Source: Bacillus subtilis (GTDB taxonomy: Bacteria > Bacillota > Bacilli > Bacillales > Bacillaceae_C). Taken from it: a DNA stretch of 64,000 nt. Shown piece by piece: positions 8,729-17,212 of this stretch. Position 1 is the stretch's first letter. Every line of letters begins with the position of its first letter. The notes below the pieces were generated by a model that worked only from the letters and a program-made list of their open reading frames with translations, had not been told where the DNA came from and searched no databases. The stretch covers positions 1 to 64,000 of the forward strand of contig NZ_VTQV01000020.1 in NCBI RefSeq assembly GCF_008764245.1. The letters are read 5' to 3'. The position numbers and the translations under genes are program-made.

Positions 8729-11700
8729 ATGGGGAAATTTCCAAGATTCGACGATAGGTGGTGGCAAGAAATTTTGAATAAAAAAGCTTTGAAGCGAAAA
8801 ATCAATTATTTGTTGAATCCGATGACGAATTATCTGCTTAGGGCGGGGCATCGGCGGGTGAATCAGTATGCGTATTTTTATGAGAAGATGCCGATTAAGG
8901 AAAATACGATTTTATATGAGAGTCGCGATGGAAATAGTATGACAGATAGTCCGTATGCGATGTTTTGTTTTATGCTTGAGCACCCTGATTTCCAGAATTA
9001 TACTCATATCTGGTCAATTGAAAATGAGGAAGCTCTTGAGCCCGTGATGGCAAGATTTAAATCTTATCCGAATGTGAAATTTGTCAAGCGCCATTCGCGC
9101 GCCTATCTACAGGCATTGGCGACTTGCGCTTATTTGGTGAATAATTCTACCTTTCCTTCTTATTATCTTGCAAAAGAGGGGCAAATCTATGTGAACACAT
9201 GGCACGGAACCCCCTTAAAAAAGATGGGCTATGATATCCCGGGGGATCCGTCCAATTCGCAAAATGTTGTGCGGAATTTTTTGAGCACCGATTACATATT
9301 AAGTCCCAATCCTCATACAACTAACATTTTCATGGATAGTTATAAGCTAGATGGTTTATATACGGGTGAGATTGTGGAAGAAGGGTACCCAAGAATTGAT
9401 TTTACAGTAAATGGAAATCCGCAAGCTGCATGTGAACAACTATGCGAGATTGGCTTAACACTCGATACTGGGAAAAAGACCGTGTTATATGCACCGACAT
9501 GGAAGGGGACGGATATCGGAAAAGTCAATGATGATGTGCTGCAGATTCATGCCGATATGCAAACGTTAGTGAAAAGAGTCGGGGATCAGTACAATTTTTT
9601 AATTAAAGTTCATCCTTTTTTATATAAAGAGGCGCTGAAATATCCAGAAATCCAGGCCCACTTAGTCCCCGATTATTTCGATACGAATGAGCTGCTTGTG
9701 GCTATCGATGTATTAATTACCGATTATTCGAGTATTTTTTTTGATTTTCTTGTGACGAATAAGCCGATTCTCTTTTACACCTGGGATCTGGATGTGTATA
9801 GCGAGGAGCGGGGCCAATATTTACGTCATGACGAACTGCCAGGACCAATGCTTTTTAATATAAGGGAGTTGGCTGAAGCAATCGAAAATATTGATGACAT
9901 TCAAACTTCCTTTCAAGAAAAATATGAAAAAGCGAAACAGCGATTTACGAGTCATGATGATGGTAATGTCACAGAGCGGGTTGTTTCCTATATTTTTCAA
10001 AAAAAGGGGAAATTGAATACGATCACCGATCTCCAGACAAAAAAGGAGAAAATTTTAATTTATCCGGGTGGCATGCGCAATAACGGGATCACTTCATCTT
10101 TCCTGAATTTGATGAATAATATCGATTATGACCGCTATGATGTGACATGCTTTACAGCGGCACCGCAGTCAGCAGAGGCATCGAATAATCTACAAAAAGT
10201 TCATCCCAACGTGCGCATGCTTTTTAAACCAGGCTTGCCTGTGTATACATTCTTCGAAGTGTATCAGGATAAGCTTGTCCATAATCGGGGGAAAAACGGG
10301 CTTTTGGCCAGTAGCTTATTCCCAGAGCAAGCCTTCGTGCGGGAACACCGTCGTTTGTTTGGCAAAGCGCAATTTGACTATGTCATTGATTTCAGCGGAT
10401 ATAGCTTGTATTGGGCAAAATATTTATTGGCCGCTGAAGCGAAACAGAAGATTTGCTTTATGCACAGTGATTTATGGGCGGATAGTGAAAAGGTTGTTAA
10501 CGGGAAAAGACCGCATCGGATTAATTTACGCGGATTATTTTCGGTTTATGATCAATTTGATAAAATTGTCGGCGTTTCGAAGGTGAACATGGAGGTAAAT
10601 CGGAAAAACTTGCTCAAATATGCGGATGATGAAAAATTTACTTATGTGATGAATTCCCTTAATCCAGAGAAAATTTTCGGTCATGGTACTGGAGAAGAAG
10701 TGGAAGAGGAAATCCTCGTAGAAAACTTTAAGGCACGAGCGGTTTTAAAAGGTAGAGAAGTTTGGAACACTTTACCTTTTCACAAAGGAGCAAAGTCGTT
10801 TTCCTTGGAAGAGGAGTGGGAAGGCAAAGAAATTGCCATCTCTAGAAAAGCGACAGATCGCACGCATGTATATTACAAATGCCATGCTGATCATCAAGTA
10901 CTTGGGTGGTTGCCAGCCGATGCGGTGGAACTGATTTCGGATCAAATTTTACAGGAAAAAGAGGTCAATCAAATCGGCAAAATCATCCGGCCAAAGGGAA
11001 ATCAAATTTGGACGAAACCGTATCAAGTACCTGGCTGTGAGAGGGTTTCGGGGAGCAGAGATTATCAGGGACTCCTCGTTGACATTGATCAAGAGGCGAA
11101 AACGCAGCATGGTACATATAAGCGGATCTCGGTGAATGGCACCAACATTGGCTGGATTGACCAAAGAGCCTTACATGTATTTGCATCTTGTAGTTTTACG
11201 GAAGGACAGACGGCCGTTGAAAAGGCGCGAATCAGCGCAAAGAGAAAATTATTACAAGCAAGAAATGAACAGAAAAATAAAGAAATTATCCGCAATCTGC
11301 AGAATCGGGCATTAAGAGAAGCCAAAATTGTGCAACCCGTTTATGCCTATATTTCAAAACCTGAAGATCATCTCATTTGGACCCATGCCTATCCGCATTG
11401 GCAGGCCAAACCATTGGGACCAGCGAGGTGGTTGAAGGGGGAAGTCGTCACCATTCGTGCCGTCATTCAAACCCGGGCAGGCCATTTTTATTTATTTTAT
11501 AAGGATGAGCAAAAAGTCGGCTGGTTAGATGGGCGAGCCTTTGAAAAAATCACCCGTCCTACCTTGATCCGCGAGCGGAAAGTATCGCAACTAGCGAAGT
11601 TGACTTTGGATGGCAACCGCGCCATTTGGTCAAAACCATATGGACTCGAGGGAGCAACGAAGGTGGCCGATTCTCAAAAATACAATGGGAAAATCGTCAA

Positions 11701-12346
11701 AGTGGATCGGGAGGCAATCACGCAAAAAGGTCGATCGGCACACGTATGGGTGGATGACCACGAACTCGGCTGGGTGAATCGGAAGGCTTTGGACGTAAAA
11801 GAAGAACTTGGTTTTGAAGTGGATGGACGTTATATCCCTGAGCCGGATCCGGAAAATATGAATTTTGTCCACATGGGGCGACTATCACCAGAAAAAGGAC
11901 AAGACCAATTGATCCAAGCCTTTGCCCGCTACCATGAGCAAGACCCAAAAAGTAATTTGTATATCATGGGAGAAGGCGCATTGAAAAAGGACTTGCAAAA
12001 GCTAATCGAAGAGTTACATGTGGAAGATGCCGTCTATCTATTAGGGCAAGTAGAGAGCCCCTTTGCGCTCATGAAAAAATGTGACGCCTTTATTCTCTCC
12101 TCCCATTATGAAGGCCAGCCAATGGTTCTTTTGGAAGCCATGACCCTTGGGATGAAAATCATTGCCACCGACATCGTCGCTAACCGCAACGTCCTCGAAA
12201 ATGGAAAATACGGCCTCCTCGTCGAAAACAGTATCGAAGGATTACAAAAAGGCATGCACCAAGTGGCCAATCTTCAACCCGCCCCCTTCGATTACCAATA
12301 CTATAACGAAATCGCCATGGAAACCTTTTATAAAGGATTAGAATAG
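8729..12346 (+). CDS. CDP-glycerol glycerophosphotransferase / GT4 fusion with four GW modules
   Basis: Residues about 35-430 are a Glyphos_transf (TagF-like) domain with TWHGTPLKKMG (about 157), APTWKG (about 254) and LITDYSS (about 330). A GT-B glycosyltransferase N-lobe follows (about 440-660, starting ILIYPGGMRNNG). Four SH3-like GW modules come next, their signatures GWLPADAV, GWIDQRAL, GWLDGRAF and GWVNRKAL at about 727, 808, 931 and 1014. The GT4 C-lobe closes the protein (NFVHMGRLSPEKG at about 1044; EGQPMVLLEAM). GW modules normally bind lipoteichoic acid outside the cell, so their place inside a cytoplasmic-type enzyme is odd. No signal peptide is seen. The start is uncertain: the ATG at 8729 has only a weak GGGAA, and TTG 8777 is an alternative. 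The likely role is glycerol-phosphate and sugar addition to a teichoic-acid-like polymer. Confidence 0.85.
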   Translation: MGKFPRFDDRWWQEILNKKALKRKINYLLNPMTNYLLRAGHRRVNQYAYFYEKMPIKENTILYESRDGNSMTDSPYAMFCFMLEHPDFQNYTHIWSIENEEALEPVMARFKSYPNVKFVKRHSRAYLQALATCAYLVNNSTFPSYYLAKEGQIYVNTWHGTPLKKMGYDIPGDPSNSQNVVRNFLSTDYILSPNPHTTNIFMDSYKLDGLYTGEIVEEGYPRIDFTVNGNPQAACEQLCEIGLTLDTGKKTVLYAPTWKGTDIGKVNDDVLQIHADMQTLVKRVGDQYNFLIKVHPFLYKEALKYPEIQAHLVPDYFDTNELLVAIDVLITDYSSIFFDFLVTNKPILFYTWDLDVYSEERGQYLRHDELPGPMLFNIRELAEAIENIDDIQTSFQEKYEKAKQRFTSHDDGNVTERVVSYIFQKKGKLNTITDLQTKKEKILIYPGGMRNNGITSSFLNLMNNIDYDRYDVTCFTAAPQSAEASNNLQKVHPNVRMLFKPGLPVYTFFEVYQDKLVHNRGKNGLLASSLFPEQAFVREHRRLFGKAQFDYVIDFSGYSLYWAKYLLAAEAKQKICFMHSDLWADSEKVVNGKRPHRINLRGLFSVYDQFDKIVGVSKVNMEVNRKNLLKYADDEKFTYVMNSLNPEKIFGHGTGEEVEEEILVENFKARAVLKGREVWNTLPFHKGAKSFSLEEEWEGKEIAISRKATDRTHVYYKCHADHQVLGWLPADAVELISDQILQEKEVNQIGKIIRPKGNQIWTKPYQVPGCERVSGSRDYQGLLVDIDQEAKTQHGTYKRISVNGTNIGWIDQRALHVFASCSFTEGQTAVEKARISAKRKLLQARNEQKNKEIIRNLQNRALREAKIVQPVYAYISKPEDHLIWTHAYPHWQAKPLGPARWLKGEVVTIRAVIQTRAGHFYLFYKDEQKVGWLDGRAFEKITRPTLIRERKVSQLAKLTLDGNRAIWSKPYGLEGATKVADSQKYNGKIVKVDREAITQKGRSAHVWVDDHELGWVNRKALDVKEELGFEVDGRYIPEPDPENMNFVHMGRLSPEKGQDQLIQAFARYHEQDPKSNLYIMGEGALKKDLQKLIEELHVEDAVYLLGQVESPFALMKKCDAFILSSHYEGQPMVLLEAMTLGMKIIATDIVANRNVLENGKYGLLVENSIEGLQKGMHQVANLQPAPFDYQYYNEIAMETFYKGLE

Positions 12347-12372
12347 CAACCGGCGCACCGGTTGCTTTTGTT
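12346..12372 (+). terminator. GCAACCGG-type palindrome terminator 1
   Basis: GCAACCGGCGCACCGGTTGC is followed by TTTTGTT. It begins on the last base of the stop codon of the GW-containing fusion gene and is a good rho-independent terminator. Near-identical palindromes recur at 16766, 19072, 23776 and 24454. Confidence 0.85.
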
Positions 12373-12392
12373 ATGAATGAGGATTGTAGCCT

Positions 12393-12690
12393 GGGAATGG
12401 GTTTCTCGTGGGAAAAATGGGTTTCTTGGTCCAAGAATGGGTTTCACCAATAGAGAATGGGCTCCTGTCCGAGGAATGGGTTTCTCACGGGCTAAATGGG
12501 TTTCTCAATCCGGAAATGGGCTTCTCGCGTGTTAAATGGGTTTCCTTTCTGGAGAATGGGCTTCCCAAAGGGTAAATGGGTTTCTTCGTCCAAGAATGGG
12601 CTTCTCACGGTTCAAATGGGTTTCTCCGTCATGGAAGTAGGTTTTTCGCGTGATAGAAGGGTTTCTTCACCATGGAAAGTAGGTATGGGA
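12393..12690 (+). repeat. 20-bp periodic repeat array B
   Basis: About 14 units of AATGGGTTTC or AATGGGCTTC plus about ten variable bases recur at 19-21 bp spacing. The array lies between convergent genes, directly after the palindromic terminator at 12346. The last units are degenerate (GTAGGTTTTTC, GAAGGGTTTC). Confidence 0.9.
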
Positions 12691-12708
12691 AAATAAGCAT
12701 CCAATTAA

Positions 12709-12754
12709 AAAATGAAGCAGCCTTTTCTTTAAATTGAAAAAGCTGCTTCATTTT
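12709..12754. terminator. bidirectional hairpin terminator
   Basis: AAAATGAAGCAGC and GCTGCTTCATTTT form a perfect 13-bp stem. The A and T flanks suit termination on either strand. It lies just after the stop of the small minus-strand gene at 12763. Confidence 0.8.
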
Positions 12755-12762
12755 GAATTAAA

Positions 12763-12921
12763 CTATTTATTTTTATGCTTCTCCAATGCTTTTTTCATTA
12801 AATCGCGGGTTTTCCGCCGTTCTTCCTCCGTATTAGAGGACCAAGCATAAATGCCATTGTGTTTTGTATCAATTTCGTGTTCCAATTGGCCAATCTTACT
12901 TAACGAGCGATGCTTAATCAT
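12763..12921 (-). CDS. small hypothetical protein (52 aa)
   Basis: A short basic protein beginning MIKHRSLSKIGQ and ending in a Lys/Arg-rich helix (ERRKTRDLMKKALEKHKNK). The start is the ATG nine bases after AAGGAGAG; a longer frame from 12978 would overlap the upstream gene and lacks a site. It starts 13 bp after the stop of the GNAT-like gene, so the two are probably cotranscribed. No known family is recognised. Confidence 0.65.
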   Translation of the reverse strand: MIKHRSLSKIGQLEHEIDTKHNGIYAWSSNTEEERRKTRDLMKKALEKHKNK

Positions 12922-12934
12922 AATATCACTCTCC

Positions 12935-13402
12935 TTATAATAAGTATAACTCACGAAGATGTTTCGATTCAACTTCAAATATAGCTAAACGATTGTTTCC
13001 AATATATTGAGCGCCAAGGGCCTCGTAATACTGAATCAACTTTGGATTCATCTTGCTAAGAATGCATATAACTCCATCATTACCGACCTCAAGACTTTTC
13101 AAACATGAAAAAGCTAGAAGGGGACGTGTAACACTTAGACCATATTTATGTCTATTATCCGGAGACGATTCAAGAAAATTAACCAGAACAAAGCCTTCAT
13201 CATATTTAAAAGAGATCAGACCTTGTATGTCACCAAGTACTGTTAACTTATATACCTCACGACATGGATTATCAAACTCATTCTTCCAATCGAAGAACCA
13301 ACCATCCTTATAAATAGCTGACAAGTCGACCTCTTTTAATGGATTAACACAACCAGTATATGTTTCACTCTCACTTAACTTCCTGTGCACCCTTACTTTC
13401 AA
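12935..13402 (-). CDS. GNAT-like acetyltransferase, putative
   Basis: At 155 residues the size and pattern fit a GNAT fold: a beta-strand region GLISFKYDEGFVLVNFLESSP, then a helix following NRHKYGLSVTRPLLAFSCLKSLE, and a C-terminal strand-helix YYEALGAQYIG typical of acetyltransferase ends. GNAT enzymes transfer acetyl groups from acetyl-CoA to amines, but the substrate cannot be told. The start is TTG, five bases after GGTGG. It is the first gene of a two-gene unit with the 52-residue protein. The GNAT assignment is by pattern, not by a clear acetyl-CoA loop. Confidence 0.6.
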   Translation of the reverse strand: MKVRVHRKLSESETYTGCVNPLKEVDLSAIYKDGWFFDWKNEFDNPCREVYKLTVLGDIQGLISFKYDEGFVLVNFLESSPDNRHKYGLSVTRPLLAFSCLKSLEVGNDGVICILSKMNPKLIQYYEALGAQYIGNNRLAIFEVESKHLRELYLL

Positions 13403-13512
13403 TATACCACCAACTTACTAGTGTAATTAATTAAATTATAACAAAGTTCAGAATTAATTACTATTTGATTATCCTTTTTGTTTCGACAGGACATGAATTC
13501 TTGGTGATTCGT

Positions 13513-13757
13513 TATATGGGTTTCTTCATCCAGGAATGGGTTTCTTGCGGTTCAAATGGGTTTCCGGTGGAAGAAATGGGCATCTCAAAGTGGAAATGGG
13601 TTTCTCAATCCGGAAATGGGCTTCCCAAAGGGGGAAATGGGTTTCTTCGTCCAAGAATGGGTTTCCCATGGACCAAATGGGTTTCTCCGTTCGAAAATGG
13701 GTTTCATGTCCGAGAAATGGGTTTCTCCGGCCAAGATTGGGTTTCCCCATCCCAAAT
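13513..13757 (+). repeat. 20-bp periodic repeat array C
   Basis: About 12 units with core AATGGGTTTC at 20-21 bp spacing lie between two minus-strand genes. The units are among the best conserved in the window. The array continues almost to the terminator at 13770. Confidence 0.9.
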
Positions 13758-13769
13758 TCCCAAAATAGA

Positions 13770-13795
13770 AGGGAGCACATTCCAATATGCTCCCT
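13770..13795 (-). terminator. terminator of the Lgt-like/radical SAM operon
   Basis: AGGGAGCA and TGCTCCCT form an 8-bp stem, followed on the minus strand by TCTATTTT. It lies seven bases beyond the stop of the last operon gene. Confidence 0.75.
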
Positions 13796-13801
13796 AACCA
13801 T

Positions 13802-14101
13802 TTATAAATTGGACAATGGCACGAGAAGAATTCCATAGCACCCGGCATTCAGTAAAAAGGTAATCCCGGCGGCGATGATGATTCCTTTGGCGAAGCCAGG
13901 TAGGTTTTTCTTTTTCCCGTAAATGATGAGCGGGATGACGTAAATGAGCTGGGCTACGCCGATAAACATTAAATAGAAAAAAAAGATTTCGGGCAAGAAA
14001 TCCATGGAGTTTAATACTAGAATAAATAAAAGGAGATTGATCACTACAAGGATAAGAAAGCCTACTCCTCCATAGGTTTTCTCCTGTTCTTCATCAGGCA
14101 T
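13802..14101 (-). CDS. small membrane protein with three predicted helices
   Basis: The 99-residue protein has a charged N-terminus (MPDEEQEKTYGG) and three hydrophobic segments at about 13-32, 38-60 and 70-95. A basic loop GKKKNLPGF lies before the last. The ATG follows GAGGAGG by about eight bases. It is the third gene of an operon with an Lgt-like protein and a radical SAM protein, 14 bp after the radical SAM stop. I recognise no family; a partner role in membrane lipid modification is inferred from context only. Confidence 0.7.
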   Translation of the reverse strand: MPDEEQEKTYGGVGFLILVVINLLLFILVLNSMDFLPEIFFFYLMFIGVAQLIYVIPLIIYGKKKNLPGFAKGIIIAAGITFLLNAGCYGILLVPLSNL

Positions 14102-14115
14102 ACGCTCGTCCTCCT

Positions 14116-15537
14116 CTATACTTCCGACATCGGACTTTCCGGCACGATTTCTGCACGTAATTCTTTTAAAATCACTTCTTGTTCATCTCTATAAAAGAGG
14201 TTAAAAGTATCAAATGGAATCAAGCGCCCATCTTGATGGACAATATGGACGCATGATTTTTTCACGGAGCGCACGTCGAAATTATAGGGATCTAGGAACT
14301 GCATAATGATCACGCGAAAAACGTTGTCGTACTGAATATTTTCCGGTACTTCGACTTGCGGTAAGCAACATAATAAGTTTTTCAAAGACATGCTTGATGA
14401 CTCCGGTGAATGACTTGTCGAAAATAGGGAAAAGATGTGATCTCTTACCGTTTCATCTTGTTCATACACGATCGTATTGCGCGAACCTTGCAACAAGACA
14501 TTGGGATCAATCAATCCCGTCAACGGAATCGCTTGGCCACCCATTTTTAAAGCATAGCCCATCGCCAGACAGTCTGGATGACAGGGAACCGGGATCATAT
14601 CCTCCTCTTGAAAAAGATCGGATTGATCGATAATTTCTCTACGTACTTCAGACAAGGTCAGGCGATCGACGGCAGGATCAAAATCTTCGAGTCGTCCTGC
14701 TGCTTGAATCGGTTGGAAAGTAACGCCACGCACCGCTTTTTGCTGCAATCCATATTGGATGATCTTTCCGATTTCCTGGTCATTCAATCCTTTTTTCAAC
14801 GTCACAACCAAGGTCGTAGAAATATTAAACTCGTTTAAATGCTCCAACGCTTTTTCGCGAATTTTCCGTAAATCAGCGCCACGCAACTCCATTAAAGTCT
14901 CTCTTTCAAAACTATCAAACTGCAAATACAGCTCAAATCCCGGCATATACGTCGCTAACTTTTTCACAAATTCACGATCGCGTGCGATCCGCAGTCCATT
15001 CGTATTGACCATCAAATGCTTAATTGGCCTCGCCTTCGCCGCATCGAGAATCGCGAAAAAATCAGGATGAATCGTCGGCTCGCCACCAGAAATTTGCACA
15101 ATATCGGGTTCAATTTCATTGCGCACCACAGCATCCAACATATTTTCAATTTGCTCCAGACTGCGAAAAGCCTTGCGGTGGGGCGAGGAGGAGGCATAAC
15201 AAATCGGACATTCCAAATTACAAGATTCCGTCACCTCGACAATCGCCAAACAACTATGCTGCTCATGATCAGGACAGATCCCACAATCATAAGGACACCC
15301 ATATTTTATCGGGGTATTGAAATGCCGTGGTATCTCAGCAGGCTTCAAATAATTCCGACACATTTTATAATATTCTGCATCAGATGAAATCAGAACTTTT
15401 TCCGTCCCATGGTGGGCACAGCGCTTAATCATATACATTTTTCCATTTTGTTCAATGATTTTCCCTTCCACTTTCCGGTAGCAAGTGGAGCAAATACTAT
15501 TCGTCAATTCATGAAAAATATAGGGCCGAACTGGCAT
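14116..15537 (-). CDS. radical SAM protein resembling tetraether lipid synthase (Tes/MJ0619 type)
   Basis: The protein has several cysteine sets in order: an N-terminal CSTC pair with a later Cys-Ala-His-His (about 16-42, possible zinc or rubredoxin-like site), a CxxxCxxC in GCPYDCGICPD (about 84), the radical SAM CxxxCxxC in CNLECPIC (about 110), and ISGGEPTIHPDF, the SAM-binding GGE motif. This multi-cluster layout matches the family that includes archaeal tetraether lipid synthase and pterin C-methylating enzymes, which join or alkylate unactivated carbons. The ATG at 15537 is about nine bases after GGAGAG; a TTG two codons earlier would overlap the upstream stop. It sits two bases after the Lgt-like stop, so translation is probably coupled. 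The substrate is unknown; a lipid is inferred from the neighbour. Confidence 0.8.
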   Translation of the reverse strand: MPVRPYIFHELTNSICSTCYRKVEGKIIEQNGKMYMIKRCAHHGTEKVLISSDAEYYKMCRNYLKPAEIPRHFNTPIKYGCPYDCGICPDHEQHSCLAIVEVTESCNLECPICYASSSPHRKAFRSLEQIENMLDAVVRNEIEPDIVQISGGEPTIHPDFFAILDAAKARPIKHLMVNTNGLRIARDREFVKKLATYMPGFELYLQFDSFERETLMELRGADLRKIREKALEHLNEFNISTTLVVTLKKGLNDQEIGKIIQYGLQQKAVRGVTFQPIQAAGRLEDFDPAVDRLTLSEVRREIIDQSDLFQEEDMIPVPCHPDCLAMGYALKMGGQAIPLTGLIDPNVLLQGSRNTIVYEQDETVRDHIFSLFSTSHSPESSSMSLKNLLCCLPQVEVPENIQYDNVFRVIIMQFLDPYNFDVRSVKKSCVHIVHQDGRLIPFDTFNLFYRDEQEVILKELRAEIVPESPMSEV

Positions 15538-15539
15538 AT

Positions 15540-16319
15540 TCAAGCACTCTCCTTTTTAAAATCTTCTCTTTTTCGTAAAAATCCTAGCAATCGGGGAATA
15601 TCTTTTGCGTAATATAAAATCCCTAATAAGCAGGCGACCTGAATGGCGCCTAATCCCAGATATTCGCGTGGATAGGGCTTAATAAAATCAACCACAAGTC
15701 GAAAGAGCAAATAACCGACCATAAATAATTTGAATAGATCCCCTTCCTTATGTGGATGCTTATTTTTTAAAAATAAGATGATGCCTAAACTTACTAGAAA
15801 GAATAATTCATAGAGTTGCGTAGGGTGACGCAAAATCCCATCCCCGAAATCCATTCCCCATGGTAGGGCCGTCGCAATGCCATATGTATTATCCTCAATC
15901 CCTGTTAAAAAGCAGCCAATTCGGCCAATCGCCATCCCAGTGATTAAGGGAAGGGTCAAATCGTCTCCAGTCGACTCCGTATGACCGACGATTTTCTTCG
16001 CGAGCTCCACGCCGATCAATCCACCTAATAACCCACCAACAATGCTCTTTCCCTCCATCCAAAAAGCAGGATCGGAGAGGGGATGCTGGAGATGACTCCA
16101 TAAAATTGTCCAATCATAAAACCACGCCAAAAGCTTAGACCCAAGCGCTGCCCCGACAATCGCACCGGCCAGCACCGACAAGGAAACAGAAGGAGATAAG
16201 CGCTCCGACCGCCGGGCGAACAGGTAAAAACGAAAACCAAGAAAATAACCCAAAGCCTCAAAAACCACATGAGGATGCAGCCTGAACAAGCCAAAATCAA
16301 TCCAGACAGGAAACTCCAT
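15540..16319 (-). CDS. divergent prolipoprotein diacylglyceryl transferase (Lgt)-like membrane protein
   Basis: A 259-residue polytopic membrane protein with the Lgt fold pattern. It has PVWIDFGLFRLHPHVVFEALGY-like opening residues, GRIGCFLTG (about 135) in place of the Lgt signature GRIGNFINGE, HPTQLYE, and FRLVVDFIKP in the last third. Lgt moves diacylglycerol from phosphatidylglycerol to lipoprotein cysteines. Here the signature Asn is Cys, and the conserved HGG before it appears as VGG (GKSIVGGLLGG), so ordinary Lgt activity is doubtful. The start is the ATG after AAAGGAGGAGAGG. It is the first gene of the radical SAM operon; a role in presenting or transferring a glycerolipid is an inference. 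Confidence 0.75.
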   Translation of the reverse strand: MEFPVWIDFGLFRLHPHVVFEALGYFLGFRFYLFARRSERLSPSVSLSVLAGAIVGAALGSKLLAWFYDWTILWSHLQHPLSDPAFWMEGKSIVGGLLGGLIGVELAKKIVGHTESTGDDLTLPLITGMAIGRIGCFLTGIEDNTYGIATALPWGMDFGDGILRHPTQLYELFFLVSLGIILFLKNKHPHKEGDLFKLFMVGYLLFRLVVDFIKPYPREYLGLGAIQVACLLGILYYAKDIPRLLGFLRKREDFKKESA

Positions 16320-16432
16320 CGCCTCTCCTCCTTTTAAAACTGAAAACACTTACCTACAGTGTAACGAAAAACCTCGTCCACTTCATTAAAATTTGACAAA
16401 CTTAGGTCAAAAGAGAGGGATATACTCGGAGA

Positions 16433-16750
16433 TGATGGGGCTATAGGGGGAGAAAAGGGTTTAGGAAAATGGGATGCTTCGTGAGGAAAGGGTTTCTTAA
16501 GGGGAAAATGGGTTTCTCGTCTGGGAATGGGGTTCTCAAAAGGGAAATGGGTTTCTCGAGGGAGAAATGGGGTTTTTCATTCGGGAATGGGTTTCTTCAT
16601 CCGGGAATGGGTTTCTCAAGGGAGAAATGGGTTTCTCCGTTCGGGAATGGGGTTCTCACGGAAGAAATGGGGTTCCTCCGTCCGGAAATGGGTTTCTCAA
16701 GAGGGAAACGGGTTTCTTCATCCGGAAAGAGGCTTCTTGAGAAAAGAAAG
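16433..16750 (+). repeat. 20-bp periodic repeat array D
   Basis: About 15 units with core AATGGGTTTC, AATGGGGTTC or AAAGGGTTTC at 19-21 bp spacing. The array lies upstream of the Lgt-like gene and downstream of the toxin gene, both on the minus strand. The palindrome at 16766 borders its right end. Confidence 0.9.
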
Positions 16751-16765
16751 AATCCCATAAGGAAA

Positions 16766-16785
16766 GCAATCGGCGCGCCGATTGC
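16766..16785 (-). terminator. GCAACCGG-type palindrome terminator 2
   Basis: GCAATCGGCGCGCCGATTGC is a perfect palindrome, a compensated variant of the recurring GCAACCGG...CCGGTTGC hairpin. On the minus strand it is followed by TTTCCTT. It lies about 110 bp beyond the toxin gene stop. Confidence 0.65.
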
Positions 16786-16791
16786 CACCTC

Positions 16792-16818
16792 TTAATCAAA
16801 CGTTTGATTAATTTTTTT
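16792..16818 (+). terminator. hairpin with T-run
   Basis: TTAATCAAACGTTTGATTAA is a perfect 20-bp palindrome followed by seven Ts. The T-run gives plus-strand polarity, although no plus-strand gene ends just upstream; it may end transcripts from array D. Confidence 0.6.
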
Positions 16819-16897
16819 ATCCTAGATCTTCACTTTTTAGTATAAGTAATGATTTTGCATACATTAAAATTAAAAGTGGCTCATTTCCATTTTAGCT

Positions 16898-17212
16898 TCA
16901 TATTAGATCTAAGTAACGCTTTAATTGCGAATAGAAATTCTCTCTTGGTCCCATTAAAAGGATAAGAACAACCTGTCCGTCTTCTAATTCTTCTAAAGAA
17001 TAGCAAAGTTCATAATTCGTTCCTACGTGATGAATATCGAGGCAAAAGCAACCTTTTAAATCTCCCTTTTTCGCTTCGCCTATAAAGGGATTTTTCCTGA
17101 TATCTTCAATTGCTTTACTTATTTTTCTAAATAAAACTTGGTCTGACCTTTGAATTTTCTTTAGATCTTTACCAGCTCTTTTACTAATTTTGATAGGAAG
17201 CTGTTTACTCAT
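16898..17212 (-). CDS. ParE/RelE-type toxin
   Basis: The 104-residue protein has the RelE/ParE superfamily layout. A basic strand (LPIKISKRAGKDLKKI) leads into two helices, then NPFIGEAKKGDLKGCFCLDIHHVGTNYELCYSLEE and a final strand plus helix (VILLMGPRENFYSQLKRYL). Family members cleave mRNA on the ribosome or poison gyrase. Typical RelE catalytic residues are not obvious, so ParE-like or mRNase action cannot be told apart. It overlaps the antitoxin gene by eight bases, which is usual for such pairs, and its ribosome binding site lies inside that gene. Confidence 0.8.
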   Translation of the reverse strand: MSKQLPIKISKRAGKDLKKIQRSDQVLFRKISKAIEDIRKNPFIGEAKKGDLKGCFCLDIHHVGTNYELCYSLEELEDGQVVLILLMGPRENFYSQLKRYLDLI

